Shown in pieces: positions 1-8,002 of a stretch of 64,000 nt of DNA. The DNA is taken from assembly GCA_964235605.1 (NCBI GenBank), contig CAXSCR010000002.1, forward strand, positions 62,001 to 126,000, in the 5' to 3' direction. The DNA comes from DATCRE01 sp964235605 (GTDB lineage: Bacteria; Bacteroidota; Bacteroidia; Cytophagales; Cyclobacteriaceae). Position numbers and translations under genes: made by a program. Below the pieces are notes generated by a model, which did not search any database, was not told the DNA's origin, and saw only the letters and a list, made by a program, of their open reading frames with translations. Each line of letters opens with the position of its first letter. The first letter of the stretch is position 1.

Positions 1-417
1 ATGCAACCTATCGGAAACATGCCGACTATGTTCACTGCCATGGCTATGGTCTCCATACCGATCGCCCCCTGGTCTTCTAAAATGTACAAAGCTGAAGTAA
101 AAGGAATGCAGTATGATATAGAAGCGATGAAAAAAGGCCGGGAAGCATTGCTAATTGAAACGCGAGGTATGCTTTCTGGAATGGCTGCTCAGTTGAATAG
201 AATGCAACAGCAACTAACAAATTATAAAACGAAGATAATTCCATCCTTAACCAAAAATTATCAAACGCTAATGCTGGCTTATGAAGAGAACCGGGAACAG
301 TTGCCAATAGTGATTGATGGATGGGAAGCAATGAACATTGTTCAGATGCAATATCTCGATAAACTTGAAGAGTACTACAACATGATCGTGAATTATGAAA
401 AGCAATTGGAGAAATAA
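1..417 (+). CDS. TolC-family outer-membrane efflux protein, C-terminal part (partial)
   Basis: The reading frame is open from the first base of the window, so the 5' end of the gene lies to the left and the ATG at base 1 is probably internal. The visible 138 residues are mostly amphipathic alpha-helix, with a long run from about residue 38 to 135 containing repeated Gln, Leu and Tyr (for example QLNRMQQQLTNYKTKIIPSL). This is the pattern of the second coiled-coil hairpin of TolC/CusC-type outer-membrane channels. The next gene starts inside its last 23 bases (ATG at 395), so the two are translationally coupled. The neighbours are two CusB-like adaptors, which fits a tripartite RND heavy-metal efflux operon whose pump (CusA-like) would be to the left. 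The family call rests on pattern and context; a metal such as copper or silver is inference. Confidence 0.72.
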   Translation: MQPIGNMPTMFTAMAMVSIPIAPWSSKMYKAEVKGMQYDIEAMKKGREALLIETRGMLSGMAAQLNRMQQQLTNYKTKIIPSLTKNYQTLMLAYEENREQLPIVIDGWEAMNIVQMQYLDKLEEYYNMIVNYEKQLEK

Positions 418-1684
418 CATAGTACTTTTTGCAATTATTTCTTTTTCCATTCTGATGTTAGCATCGTGTGGAAAAAAAGATAAAGAAACAGCAGGTAGCG
501 ACAGCTATACTTGTCCCATGCATCCAACAGTCATGTCCGACCATCCAGGTAGTTGTCCTATATGTGGAATGGACCTTGTTATGAAAGCTCGTTCTGGTGA
601 GCAAGTTGAAACCACGCAAGACATTGCTAGTCTTGGCAAATCACCGAACGAAACTGTAGTGGCATCGATTAAAACGATTAATGGTAAGTATAAGAAAGTG
701 GGCATCGCTATTCAGGCACAAGGAGTCGTGACTTATGATACCCGAAATATTTATACGATCTCGTCACGGATTGGTGGAAGGCTTGAAAAAGTATTCTTGA
801 AATATGCGTTTCAACAAGTCACCAAAGGCCAAAAAATTGCAGCGATCTATAGCCCTGATTTGATAATAGCGCAACGCGAATTACTTTTTCTATTGGAAAA
901 TGATGCTGACAACGCTGAGGTTATAGCTTCCTCAAAAGAGAGGCTTTCTTTATTAGGTGCATCTACATCTCAAATTGATGCTTTAATTAAAAGGAAGGAA
1001 GTAAAAAATACTTTCACAATCTATAGTCCATTTGATGGATATATTATCACTAATGATCAGCAAACGCCTGCCGCGCCAATTACTTTACAAAGTGATGGAG
1101 GAATGGGTGGTATGAGTACTTCCAACAGTTCCAATACCAATGTAGTCGAGTCAAATAATTCAGAAGCAACTGTGATAAGAGAAGGCACCTATGTTTCATC
1201 AGGTCAGACATTATTTAAAGTTGTTGATACCAAAGCCTTACGAATTGAATTAAACATTCCATCCTCACAAGGCACAACTATAAAAAAAGGAAATAAAGTA
1301 GAACTAGACCTGGGCGTAGGAAGTAAGCAAACTGCAATTGTGGATTTCGTTCAGCCATTTTTTAATGATGGAGAAGATTTTATTAAAGTGCGGATTTATA
1401 TTAACGATAGGAAAATGTTTCACATCGGCCAGCTTACAAGTGCAGTGATTAACCTTGATTCCGCAGAAGGACTTTGGATTCCAAAAGAAGCAGTACTTGA
1501 TCTTGGTTTGGATAAAGTGGTATTCATAAAGGACGGTGATGTTTTAAAACCTAGAAAAGTTACAACCGGTATTCAATCCCTGGGCTGGATAGAAATTAAA
1601 CAAGGTCTTTCTTCATCGGAAGGAATTGCCAGCAACGCTCAATTTTTAGTGGATAGCGAAAGCTTTATTAAAACACAACAATAA
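395..1684 (+). CDS. CusB-like RND efflux periplasmic adaptor with N-terminal metal-binding domain
   Basis: This 429-aa lipoprotein-like adaptor should bridge an inner-membrane RND pump to the TolC-like channel encoded upstream. A hydrophobic N-terminus ends in a lipobox (LMLASC, Cys about residue 25). It is followed by a compact heavy-metal-binding domain with the pattern YTCPMHP...CPICGMDL at about residues 38-62, as in CusB/CzcB relatives. The rest has the barrel-sandwich/lipoyl and beta-barrel layout of membrane fusion proteins (GGRLEKVFLK, FDGYIIT, SGQTLFKVVD). A Gly/Met/Ser/Asn-rich loop near residues 230-255, containing GGMGGM, may be a flexible metal-handling insert. The gene overlaps the upstream one by 23 bases and is one base from the next, so it belongs to an operon. 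Copper/silver specificity is inferred from the Cys/Met/His motif. Confidence 0.86.
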   Translation: MKSNWRNNIVLFAIISFSILMLASCGKKDKETAGSDSYTCPMHPTVMSDHPGSCPICGMDLVMKARSGEQVETTQDIASLGKSPNETVVASIKTINGKYKKVGIAIQAQGVVTYDTRNIYTISSRIGGRLEKVFLKYAFQQVTKGQKIAAIYSPDLIIAQRELLFLLENDADNAEVIASSKERLSLLGASTSQIDALIKRKEVKNTFTIYSPFDGYIITNDQQTPAAPITLQSDGGMGGMSTSNSSNTNVVESNNSEATVIREGTYVSSGQTLFKVVDTKALRIELNIPSSQGTTIKKGNKVELDLGVGSKQTAIVDFVQPFFNDGEDFIKVRIYINDRKMFHIGQLTSAVINLDSAEGLWIPKEAVLDLGLDKVVFIKDGDVLKPRKVTTGIQSLGWIEIKQGLSSSEGIASNAQFLVDSESFIKTQQ

Positions 1685-1685
1685 C

Positions 1686-2942
1686 ATGAATACGTTTATA
1701 TATATATCCATTTTGAGTCTTACGCTCTTTGCATGTTCAAAAGAGAGTAGCAAAGAACATGATCATGCAGCTGAAGAAAAAAGCAATCATAAGTACACCT
1801 GCCCTATGCACCCACAGGTAATACGAGATGCTGCCGCACAATGTGCCATTTGCGGTATGGACCTTGTTCCCATAAATAAAGGCAATGCAAATAGCAACGA
1901 CCTCATGCTAAGTGAAAATCAAATAAAGCTTGCAAATATTACGACACAAAGAGTGTCAGTTCGATCTATCGGAGAAACCGTTACCGTAAATGCAAGACTA
2001 GTTGCCAATGAAGAGCGAACTGAAATTATAAGTAGCCGTGCTGCGGGGAGAATTGAAAAGCTCTTTGTAAAGGAAACAGGTAGAACTATTCAAAAAGGTG
2101 AACCTCTGTATGAACTCTACAGCGAAATGCTGCTGACGTTACAAAAGGAATATTTGTTAGCAAAACAACAATTTGAAACCCTGGGTACTACGGAAAAAAG
2201 GTTTGAAACATTTTTAAAAGCTGCGAAAGGAAAACTTCTCCTTTACGGTCTTTCGCAGAACCAAATTAATAAACTAGCTGATACCAAGAATGTACAAACA
2301 AGAATCACATTTCTTGCTTCCGCTTCAGGAGTGGTAACTAAAATCAGCGTAGCAGAAGGCCAATATGTTGAAGAAGGTAGTTCATTGCTAAAACTCGAAG
2401 ATGTAAGCAGCCTGTGGTTAGAAGCAGAACTCTATCCTTCAGAAACATCGCTTGTTAAAATAGGTGATAAAATAAATGTCAGTGTTAGCGGATTAGAAAA
2501 TACACCACTAGAAGTTAAAGTTATATTTTTGAGCCCTGAGTATCGTTCAAGTACTCAGATTGTAGTAATGCGTGCGGCTATAGATAATAGATCAATGAAT
2601 CTAAAGCCTGGCATGCAGGCACAGGTTTTCTTTACGCATTCCTCAAAGCAAGCAATAGCCATTCCGGTTGATGCCGTAATTCATGATGGTGATGTAACAC
2701 ATGTATACGTACAAAATGGACGCAACGTATTCAAACCAAAAATGGTCAAGACTGGAATAGAAGATTTCAATAAGGTTGAAATTACTGAAGGACTTACTGA
2801 GCAGGACACAGTAGTTGTCAGTGGCGCTTATCTTCTTTATAGTGAAATTGTTTTAAAAAAAGGGCACAATCCTATGGCGGCTCATAATCATACAGAGATG
2901 CAAATGACAGTCAAGCAACTTAAAAAGACGAATCAAAAATAG
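1686..2942 (+). CDS. Second CusB-like RND efflux adaptor with metal-binding domain
   Basis: A second membrane fusion protein of 418 aa, starting one base after the stop of the previous adaptor. The N-terminus is a lipoprotein signal (LSLTLFAC, Cys about residue 17) followed by a His-rich stretch (KEHDHAAEEKSNH) and a heavy-metal-binding domain, YTCPMHPQV...CAICGMDLVP. Downstream blocks typical of CusB are visible: RIEKLFVKETGRTIQKGE for the lipoyl half and GVVTKISVAEGQYVEEGSSL for the second half. The last 20 or so residues are His/Met-rich (AAHNHTEMQM), a further possible metal site. Two adaptors in a row suggest either a duplicated adaptor or a heteromeric adaptor ring. No gene follows within the operon: a 118-bp gap separates it from the next coding region. 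Confidence 0.86.
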   Translation: MNTFIYISILSLTLFACSKESSKEHDHAAEEKSNHKYTCPMHPQVIRDAAAQCAICGMDLVPINKGNANSNDLMLSENQIKLANITTQRVSVRSIGETVTVNARLVANEERTEIISSRAAGRIEKLFVKETGRTIQKGEPLYELYSEMLLTLQKEYLLAKQQFETLGTTEKRFETFLKAAKGKLLLYGLSQNQINKLADTKNVQTRITFLASASGVVTKISVAEGQYVEEGSSLLKLEDVSSLWLEAELYPSETSLVKIGDKINVSVSGLENTPLEVKVIFLSPEYRSSTQIVVMRAAIDNRSMNLKPGMQAQVFFTHSSKQAIAIPVDAVIHDGDVTHVYVQNGRNVFKPKMVKTGIEDFNKVEITEGLTEQDTVVVSGAYLLYSEIVLKKGHNPMAAHNHTEMQMTVKQLKKTNQK

Positions 2943-3060
2943 CGAAAGCTCCGAGGCGGCGTCTTTAACTTAAACATCGCTAACCCAGCACCTATAGAAG
3001 GGTCGCAGGCTTATGATGCATTCTGATCCACTTCAATCAATTTAATAAAACTGGTTTGAG

Positions 3061-4398
3061 ATGATCAGGTTTACAGCACGCGAACAAAAGAGAGAAGAAA
3101 GAAAATCAGAAGCTACGGCAAATAAAAATCATAAGAGTGGTGATAATGCCGGTACAAGTAATAGCAATAATAACCAGAATAATCAGTCAAGCAGTTCAGC
3201 CACTAGTCCTAGGGAGCAGGCGTTAATAAATATGCTATTCTCTGGGCCATCACTAAATCAGTCAGGTCAATCACCAGGTACTTTGGGCACGCATGGGGCA
3301 AACAATCAAGGTAGTAGTAATAGTAATAATAATAACAGTAGTCACCATCCACGCTATTCTGGCAGTAGTGTACATTTTCCTGAAGATGATAATAACACAG
3401 GAACATTAGCGGTTGTTAATTCTGCTGAAATGGGGAATAACACAACCAATACAGAACAATATAGAGAATATGTGTATAGCCATCATTCCGTTAACGAGGC
3501 AAGAGCATTGTATCAGCGAATGCTCTATAGCAGAAATTACACTTATCAGTCATCGCGTTTAAAAGAGAGTCTTGCCTCAACAGCAAATACATTAACAAGT
3601 GATGAAGCATTTGCTCCGGCTCAGAGTGACGAAATAAAATGCCCTACCTGCCCGACTGGCTGGGAAGACTTGATAAATTTTGAGCCACCTAAAAGTGTGC
3701 GCGATAAACTTGCTGCTGAGAATAAGGTATTATTAGATGAATCAATACAAATGGGTGGGTATCCTACAGGATCTTGGTATGTTCAAAATATTAAAGACGC
3801 AACTGGGAGTCAAATTAATTTGGATAGATATTCTCTGAAAATCACCACACTCCCTGTAGTAGGGCATCGATTGACCGCTAAAGAATTGTTTGATTATATT
3901 CGTATAAATCTTAATGACTTCATGTCAGAAGATGTAACTGAGTTTGATGATTATCCAGATCCAGACTTTGCTGAATCGACTAAATGGCCTACTGATAATT
4001 ATCTTGGAGTTGTAAAAGTATTTACGGCCTATCTTCCCGGAAGTTTTGGTTTGTTCTATGATGACCTTGGTGTCATTGCTACAGATAAAACAGCATCGAG
4101 TTGGACATTTAGCACCCTCCATACTCCAGAAACCCATGATCATGCCGTTAGTGGCAACAGGCAATTTGGTTTCACTGCTAACAGCGATGGAACTTATACA
4201 ATATTCGCAAGAGGCGCAGATAGATTAACGGCCCCTATGGACGCATCAATCAACTGGGCAACCGGAGAGTCAGTTTTTGACGGTGCAGAAGATTTATGGA
4301 ATAGCTTTATGGATAATATTGTTCAATTTATTGATACTCATCAAGGTGATGCTCAGGTCGAAACCCCAGTTAGTAATCGTTATGATATAACAGAATAA
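3061..4398 (+). CDS. Polar 445-aa protein of unknown function; possible effector/toxin-like protein
   Basis: I do not recognise a named domain with certainty. Residues 1-125 are highly polar and low-complexity (runs of Asn, Ser and Gln), with no signal peptide. Residues 140-185 look helical (YSHHSVNEARALYQRM). After a CPTCP motif (about residue 195) comes a folded region of some 240 residues, with strand-like segments and the conserved-looking words VSGNRQFGF and DGTYTIFARGADR near residues 360-390, then an acidic helical end (DLWNSFMDNIVQFID). From memory, similar words occur in C-terminal regions of proteins associated with contractile injection systems and polymorphic toxins in Bacteroidota; I cannot verify that here. 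Three small membrane proteins follow on the same strand, the first only 7 bp after the stop, as expected for an effector with immunity-like partners. Function is inference. Confidence 0.45.
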   Translation: MIRFTAREQKREERKSEATANKNHKSGDNAGTSNSNNNQNNQSSSSATSPREQALINMLFSGPSLNQSGQSPGTLGTHGANNQGSSNSNNNNSSHHPRYSGSSVHFPEDDNNTGTLAVVNSAEMGNNTTNTEQYREYVYSHHSVNEARALYQRMLYSRNYTYQSSRLKESLASTANTLTSDEAFAPAQSDEIKCPTCPTGWEDLINFEPPKSVRDKLAAENKVLLDESIQMGGYPTGSWYVQNIKDATGSQINLDRYSLKITTLPVVGHRLTAKELFDYIRINLNDFMSEDVTEFDDYPDPDFAESTKWPTDNYLGVVKVFTAYLPGSFGLFYDDLGVIATDKTASSWTFSTLHTPETHDHAVSGNRQFGFTANSDGTYTIFARGADRLTAPMDASINWATGESVFDGAEDLWNSFMDNIVQFIDTHQGDAQVETPVSNRYDITE

Positions 4399-4405
4399 TA
4401 CAAAT

Positions 4406-4852
4406 ATGAAACTACTTAAGTTAAGTCACATCCTGAAGGCCGCTTTTTGGTCACTATTATTATTTGCAATTGGTTTTTCACTTTTTATAAGTATTAAAGA
4501 AAGCGAATTTAATCTGATGGGATTGGTGATATCGATTTATTACCTGATTCCTATTATTCTGTTTGCTTTAAGTTATGTCGCTTTATTAAGTTGGTTGATT
4601 GATAAATTTGAATTTTTATCTTCTTCTTTGATCTCACAGATTATACTATCGGTAACATTAGGTTTATTATACATGACTTTTTGGATAATATATGATGGAG
4701 CGTCTCACGATTATCGAGATATGAATTTTTTTTCTTATTGGATAAGAGAATTAAAGCGATACTGGTTGCCTCTTATATACTTCGGTATTACAATCCCTGT
4801 TATCCTAAACATCATTATAAGAAAGACAAAGCCAGATGGAAAACAAGCTTAG
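4406..4852 (+). CDS. Small four-helix membrane protein, first of three tandem paralogs
   Basis: A 148-aa very hydrophobic protein with about four predicted transmembrane helices (near residues 10-30, 42-65, 78-98 and 118-138). Between helices 3 and 4 lies a short polar loop with DYRDMNFFSYWIRELKRYW. Helix 4 contains LPLIYFGITIPVILN, closely matching IIYFSLSIPILLKL in the next gene, so the two are paralogs. It begins 7 bp after the 445-aa protein and overlaps the next gene by 17 bp, so all are probably co-expressed. No family name is offered. Its position suggests a partner or immunity role for the upstream protein, which is inference only. Confidence 0.6.
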   Translation: MKLLKLSHILKAAFWSLLLFAIGFSLFISIKESEFNLMGLVISIYYLIPIILFALSYVALLSWLIDKFEFLSSSLISQIILSVTLGLLYMTFWIIYDGASHDYRDMNFFSYWIRELKRYWLPLIYFGITIPVILNIIIRKTKPDGKQA

Positions 4853-5258
4853 AAGTTTTTTAACTGCGTTCTTTGGCTCGATAGCCATATTTATCTTAAT
4901 AATATTTGGTTACTCATTAATCAATGGCGGGGAACGAGGAATACTTACGATCACAGTAAATATTTTAATTTATTATACTGTTCCTGTTTTCATTCTTGTC
5001 TTAGCTGGCATTTATCTGCCAGCCTATTTTGCGAAAAGATCATACCTGGTTTTCAATAACCTTTACATACAGGTGCTGCAAACGTTTATTTTATTGGTGA
5101 TAATGTTAAGTGTTTTGATTTATGTAGAAGGTTTGGGTTCAAGGTATTTAAGAATGGGTTTTTTGAATTATTGGTTGAAGATGATGCAAGGGTTTGGAAT
5201 TGCTATCATATACTTTAGCCTATCAATACCAATACTTTTAAAGCTGGTGAAGGATTAA
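4836..5258 (+). CDS. Small four-helix membrane protein, second of three tandem paralogs
   Basis: 140 aa with about four hydrophobic helices. It shares with the preceding protein the order helix, helix (IYYTVPVFILVLAGIYLP), helix, then a polar segment (YLRMGFLNYWLKM) and a last helix with IIYFSLSIPILLK. The conserved NYW/SYW word before the last helix and the IP word within it are the clearest shared marks. The ATG overlaps the end of the upstream gene by 17 bases. There is no signal peptide separate from the first membrane helix. Function unknown; it probably acts in the inner membrane. Confidence 0.6.
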   Translation: MENKLRSFLTAFFGSIAIFILIIFGYSLINGGERGILTITVNILIYYTVPVFILVLAGIYLPAYFAKRSYLVFNNLYIQVLQTFILLVIMLSVLIYVEGLGSRYLRMGFLNYWLKMMQGFGIAIIYFSLSIPILLKLVKD

Positions 5259-5283
5259 GGAGCGTGATGTTGATAAAGTCAAT

Positions 5284-5706
5284 ATGAAAGGTATAAGAAT
5301 AATAATTAGATCAACTCTAATTGCTGTCCTTGTTGACGGAGTGATAATGGAGATTTTAAGCGTAACGCAAAAATATTATTCGTTTATGTATGTGTTTGTA
5401 ATGGTTATTGCGAACATTATTTTACCCGTGCTTGGCGGAGTAATTTTATTCCACTTATTACTTAACTATCTTTCAAAGCATTTTACTGCTTTTGACAAAC
5501 TTGTGAATAAAATATTGTTGGGTGTAGTGTCTGCGATTTTATTTGCTGCCCTATTTATTGAGGTTGACATTGCCCTGTTTGGCGTAAGTGAAAATATGTT
5601 AAGGGAGTATAGAGGCTGGCTTCCCGCCACGTTAATTACAAGTATTGTAGTTCCCATAGTATATCATATGTCTGCTTACTCTAAAAAAGAAGAAACGGCA
5701 GGATGA
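5284..5706 (+). CDS. Small four-helix membrane protein, third of three tandem paralogs
   Basis: 140 aa, four hydrophobic segments, 25 bp after the preceding gene. It is the most divergent of the three, but keeps the layout: a Pro-containing second helix (IILPVLGGVILFHLLL), a polar stretch (KHFTAFDKLVNKILL), a third helix, a loop with Arg-Glu-Tyr-Arg-Gly-Trp, and a last helix with IVVPIVYH. A hairpin terminator follows within 10 bases, so this is the end of the transcription unit that begins at the 445-aa protein. Function unknown; repeated duplication with divergence is seen in immunity-protein arrays, but that is only an analogy. Confidence 0.58.
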   Translation: MKGIRIIIRSTLIAVLVDGVIMEILSVTQKYYSFMYVFVMVIANIILPVLGGVILFHLLLNYLSKHFTAFDKLVNKILLGVVSAILFAALFIEVDIALFGVSENMLREYRGWLPATLITSIVVPIVYHMSAYSKKEETAG

Positions 5707-5711
5707 ATTTA

Positions 5712-5738
5712 AAAGCCCAGCGAGCGTTGGGCTTTTTT
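5712..5738 (+). terminator. Rho-independent terminator after the small membrane protein genes
   Basis: AAGCCCA and TGGGCTT arms enclose a GC-rich loop, followed at once by a run of six T. It lies 6 bases after the stop of the third membrane protein gene and closes the 3.06-5.71 kb unit. Confidence 0.8.
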
Positions 5739-5778
5739 ATGCGGCATGCGCTTTACGGGTTTTAGCATCCCCTCTTCT

Positions 5779-5928
5779 ACCGCAAGTTTAGCGATAGCAT
5801 AACTTGTGGTTTATCATGAGTCAAGTTTTCAACTTGGTTATTTCAATCTCCATTGATAAGTTGAATTGGGAGTACCGATCAGTCTCTCGGCTCCAGCCGA
5901 GTGACCAATTAAATCAGGCCTCTGGCCT
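5779..5928. repeat. Cluster of four short hairpins in intergenic DNA
   Basis: Four separate small palindromes lie within 150 bp. They are 5779-5788 with 5801-5810 (ACCGCAAGTT/AACTTGTGGT, one G-T pair), 5822-5836 (CAAGTT-TTC-AACTTG), 5886-5901 (CTCGGCT-CC-AGCCGAG) and 5916-5928 (AGGCC-TCT-GGCCT). None is followed by a T-run, so they are not ordinary terminators. Related hairpins recur at 7128-7142, 7327-7339 and 7940-8002. Confidence 0.65.
5808..5871 (+). repeat. Dispersed 64-bp intergenic repeat, copy 1
   Basis: The stretch starts GGTTTATCATGAGTCAAG and includes the hairpin CAAGTT-TTC-AACTTG. It matches 7114-7177 with about seven mismatches over 64 bp. The two copies are in the same orientation and bracket the NmrA-like gene. 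No coding function is visible. Confidence 0.8.
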
Positions 5929-6110
5929 AGCGTAACAAATCAAAATCATTTTACTTCCTCTTTGAGTGAATATGAAAGGATTATCCGCAGTGCTAGATTT
6001 AATTAAGTAAGTAGCTACTTCATTACGAATTCAATGGTTCTGATCTCGCCATGGTTAATGTTATATAGGTACGCCGATTGTAACTATTATAAAATAATTG
6101 TAATGAGAAG
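5929..6110. other. Intergenic spacer downstream of the NmrA-like gene
   Basis: A+T-rich sequence between the hairpin cluster and the end of the minus-strand NmrA-like gene. I see no gene, no clear promoter and no strong terminator here. Confidence 0.5.
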
Positions 6111-7004
6111 TTAATATGTTTGCAGAGAATTGTAAAAACCTACGAAATCTTTAGCATACTCTTCAATCTTTACTTTTCCAAAAATCTCCTGATGCTTATC
6201 ATAATCTTCCCTCAGTTGACCCGTATGGATTGCGGCTCCAAGCTCTACCATCATGGCTGCAATTGAAGTAGGCATTCCATTTCTTTCAAGTGCTTCCTGC
6301 ATTTGTTTGTTTGTAAATATTTTCCATTGCAATTCAGGTTTACCAATGGCGCTGCCCAGTATGGATGCCACTTCATTACAAGTTCTGTCATCGCAAACTA
6401 CATATCGCACTTTATTACTTGAATCTATTTTAACTAGTTCAGCCGCCGCAGCAATTGCGATATCTTTAGGAGAGACCATGGGCAGCCTATCATTTCCTCC
6501 GAAATTTGACCCTATTGAGCCTGTATATTTAATCATATCTACAAAATGCAGAAGGTTGTAATAAAAATAACCAGGTCGCAGGTGCGTTACATTTGCATCT
6601 GTTATTGCGTCTATTATTTTTTCACTTCTGTTAGAACCGACAATAAAGCCAGTGCCTTCTGGTAAGTGAGCCCCATAGCTGCTGAGCAAAACAATCCTTT
6701 TTACCCCAGAGGCTTTCAATGCCACGAAGTAACTGTTCGCGACAGCCGAATAATAGGCAAGCTGGTCCATTTCTGCAAAGTTTGGCGGGATCATGCAATA
6801 CACTGCATCCGATTCTTTAAATGCATTTGTAAGAAAGTCCACGTTTTTAACCGAACCTATAGCCGCTCTTGCACCTAATGCAATAATATCTTTTTCTTTA
6901 TCTTTATTACTTGAAATAACTGTTACAGAATGCCCTTCCTTGATAAGTTGTTCTGCCAATGGTTTGCTTATATTTCCCAACGAGCCTGTTAGTGTAATTT
7001 TCAT
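6111..7004 (-). CDS. NmrA-like NAD(P)-binding protein (atypical short-chain dehydrogenase)
   Basis: A 297-aa Rossmann-fold protein. The N-terminus MKITLTGSLGNISKPLAEQL holds a variant TGxxGxxxxxL dinucleotide-binding loop after beta-1, followed by a second strand (HSVTVISS) and the alternating beta-alpha pattern. It also has RIVLLSSYGAH, typical of NmrA/quinone-oxidoreductase-like relatives, and THLRPGYFYYNLL. The catalytic Tyr-x-x-x-Lys of classical SDRs is not evident, as usual in this atypical group. The length matches the family (about 280-310). It stands alone: neighbours on both sides are repeat-rich intergenic DNA. The role could be NAD(P)-redox sensing or reduction of a small substrate; the substrate is unknown. 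Confidence 0.82.
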   Translation of the reverse strand: MKITLTGSLGNISKPLAEQLIKEGHSVTVISSNKDKEKDIIALGARAAIGSVKNVDFLTNAFKESDAVYCMIPPNFAEMDQLAYYSAVANSYFVALKASGVKRIVLLSSYGAHLPEGTGFIVGSNRSEKIIDAITDANVTHLRPGYFYYNLLHFVDMIKYTGSIGSNFGGNDRLPMVSPKDIAIAAAAELVKIDSSNKVRYVVCDDRTCNEVASILGSAIGKPELQWKIFTNKQMQEALERNGMPTSIAAMMVELGAAIHTGQLREDYDKHQEIFGKVKIEEYAKDFVGFYNSLQTY

Positions 7005-7113
7005 CTTTTAAGAGTTTAATTTTAATGATGCAATGTCTGGATTAAAATGCAAAAAAATGTAGCCAAATCTATTATTGTTGTAGTCAATTTTACTGTCCCG
7101 CTCAGAGTCACTC

Positions 7114-7177
7114 GGTTTATCATGAGTCAAGTTTTCAACTTGCTTCTTTCAATCTTCATTGATATTTTGAATTAGGA
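7114..7177 (+). repeat. Dispersed 64-bp intergenic repeat, copy 2
   Basis: Second copy of the repeat at 5808-5871, same strand, including hairpin 7128-7142. It is located 110 bp upstream of the NmrA-like start codon. Confidence 0.8.
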
Positions 7178-7545
7178 TTATCTTGGTGCGAGAGATTAGG
7201 CAGGTAGAAATGGATTAATTGATATTTAAATTTGTGAGCAAAACTGAAAGCTTACGACATTTTAACCCACAAGCTGAAGCGGGGGGTAGTAGTGGTGGAG
7301 TCATCCATTAACGGGTTGAGTACATGAGGCCAGAGGCCTTTTAGATATTTGTCACCCGGCAAAGCCAAGCGATTGAGCATATATTTAAAAATCCATGCCG
7401 AATTTCAAATCAGAATCTATTTACATGTTTGGATGTGAAGTCTAGCTACGATTACGGTAGGGCTTAACAGGGTGTTGAACGGCAAAAAGACGGCAAATGA
7501 ACGGCAAATAGTCGGATTATATGTTGTTTATTGTTAACTTTGGCT
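7178..7545. other. Repeat-containing intergenic region
   Basis: No gene seen. It holds the palindrome AGGCC-AGA-GGCCT (7327-7339), which is the exact reverse complement of the one at 5916-5928. It also holds a short tandem series of ACGGCAAA words at 7477-7515 just before the next gene. Confidence 0.55.
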
Positions 7546-7836
7546 ATGGCCAGGGTAAAAACAAATGCATTACTACAAGGTGTAAGCGGTAAGGTTGGAA
7601 ATATTGTGTTTAAGAATTACGCTAGTGGAACTGTGATTTCTTCACGTCCTGACAGGAGCAAAGTAAAACTTAGCATTATACAAAAGAAGTCAAATAGCAA
7701 ATTCAAAAAGGCTGTGGCTTTTGCCAAAGGAGTTTTGGCAGATCCTGCAAAACGAAAAGCATACGAGGCAAAGCTGAAACCAGGCAAATCCGTTTATCAT
7801 GTGGTTTTATCCGAGTTCATGAAGAACGGTTCTTAA
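7546..7836 (+). CDS. Small basic conserved hypothetical protein
   Basis: A 96-aa Lys-rich protein, MARVKTNALLQGVSGKVGNI at its start. The chosen ATG at 7546 is preferred over an in-frame TTG at 7531 because the family I recall in Bacteroidota begins with this MARxK...LQGxSGKxG block. It has a beta-rich N-terminal half (VFKNYASGTVISSRPDRS) and a helical C-terminal half (KFKKAVAFAKGVLADPAKRKAY). No catalytic motif is visible. Strong positive charge would allow nucleic-acid binding, but nothing shows this directly. It stands alone between repeat-rich spacers. Confidence 0.6.
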   Translation: MARVKTNALLQGVSGKVGNIVFKNYASGTVISSRPDRSKVKLSIIQKKSNSKFKKAVAFAKGVLADPAKRKAYEAKLKPGKSVYHVVLSEFMKNGS

Positions 7837-7939
7837 ACTGACGGCTATGGGCAAAGCCAAGCGGCTGACCCTAGCAAAGCCAAGCGACTGACGCAGTTAT
7901 GTAAGCTGCGTAAAGGATGGAAATGAAAAGCACCCCACT

Positions 7940-8002
7940 ACCGCAAGCTTGTACCTTGTGGTTAAAATGTTTTAAGCTTCCAGCTTAACAGCCCAGCAGG
8001 CT
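7940..8002. repeat. Cluster of three short hairpins
   Basis: ACCGCAAG/CTTGTGGT (7940-7947 with 7955-7962), TTAAGCT-TCC-AGCTTAA (7972-7988) and AGCC-CAGCA-GGCT (7990-8002). The first is a variant of the hairpin at 5779-5810. The flanking stretch 7850-7900 also repeats the word GCAAAGCCAAGCG (also at 7360-7372). Confidence 0.6.

Noticed and set aside
6253..6561. 102-codon plus-strand frame
   Set aside because: Antisense to the well-supported NmrA-like gene.
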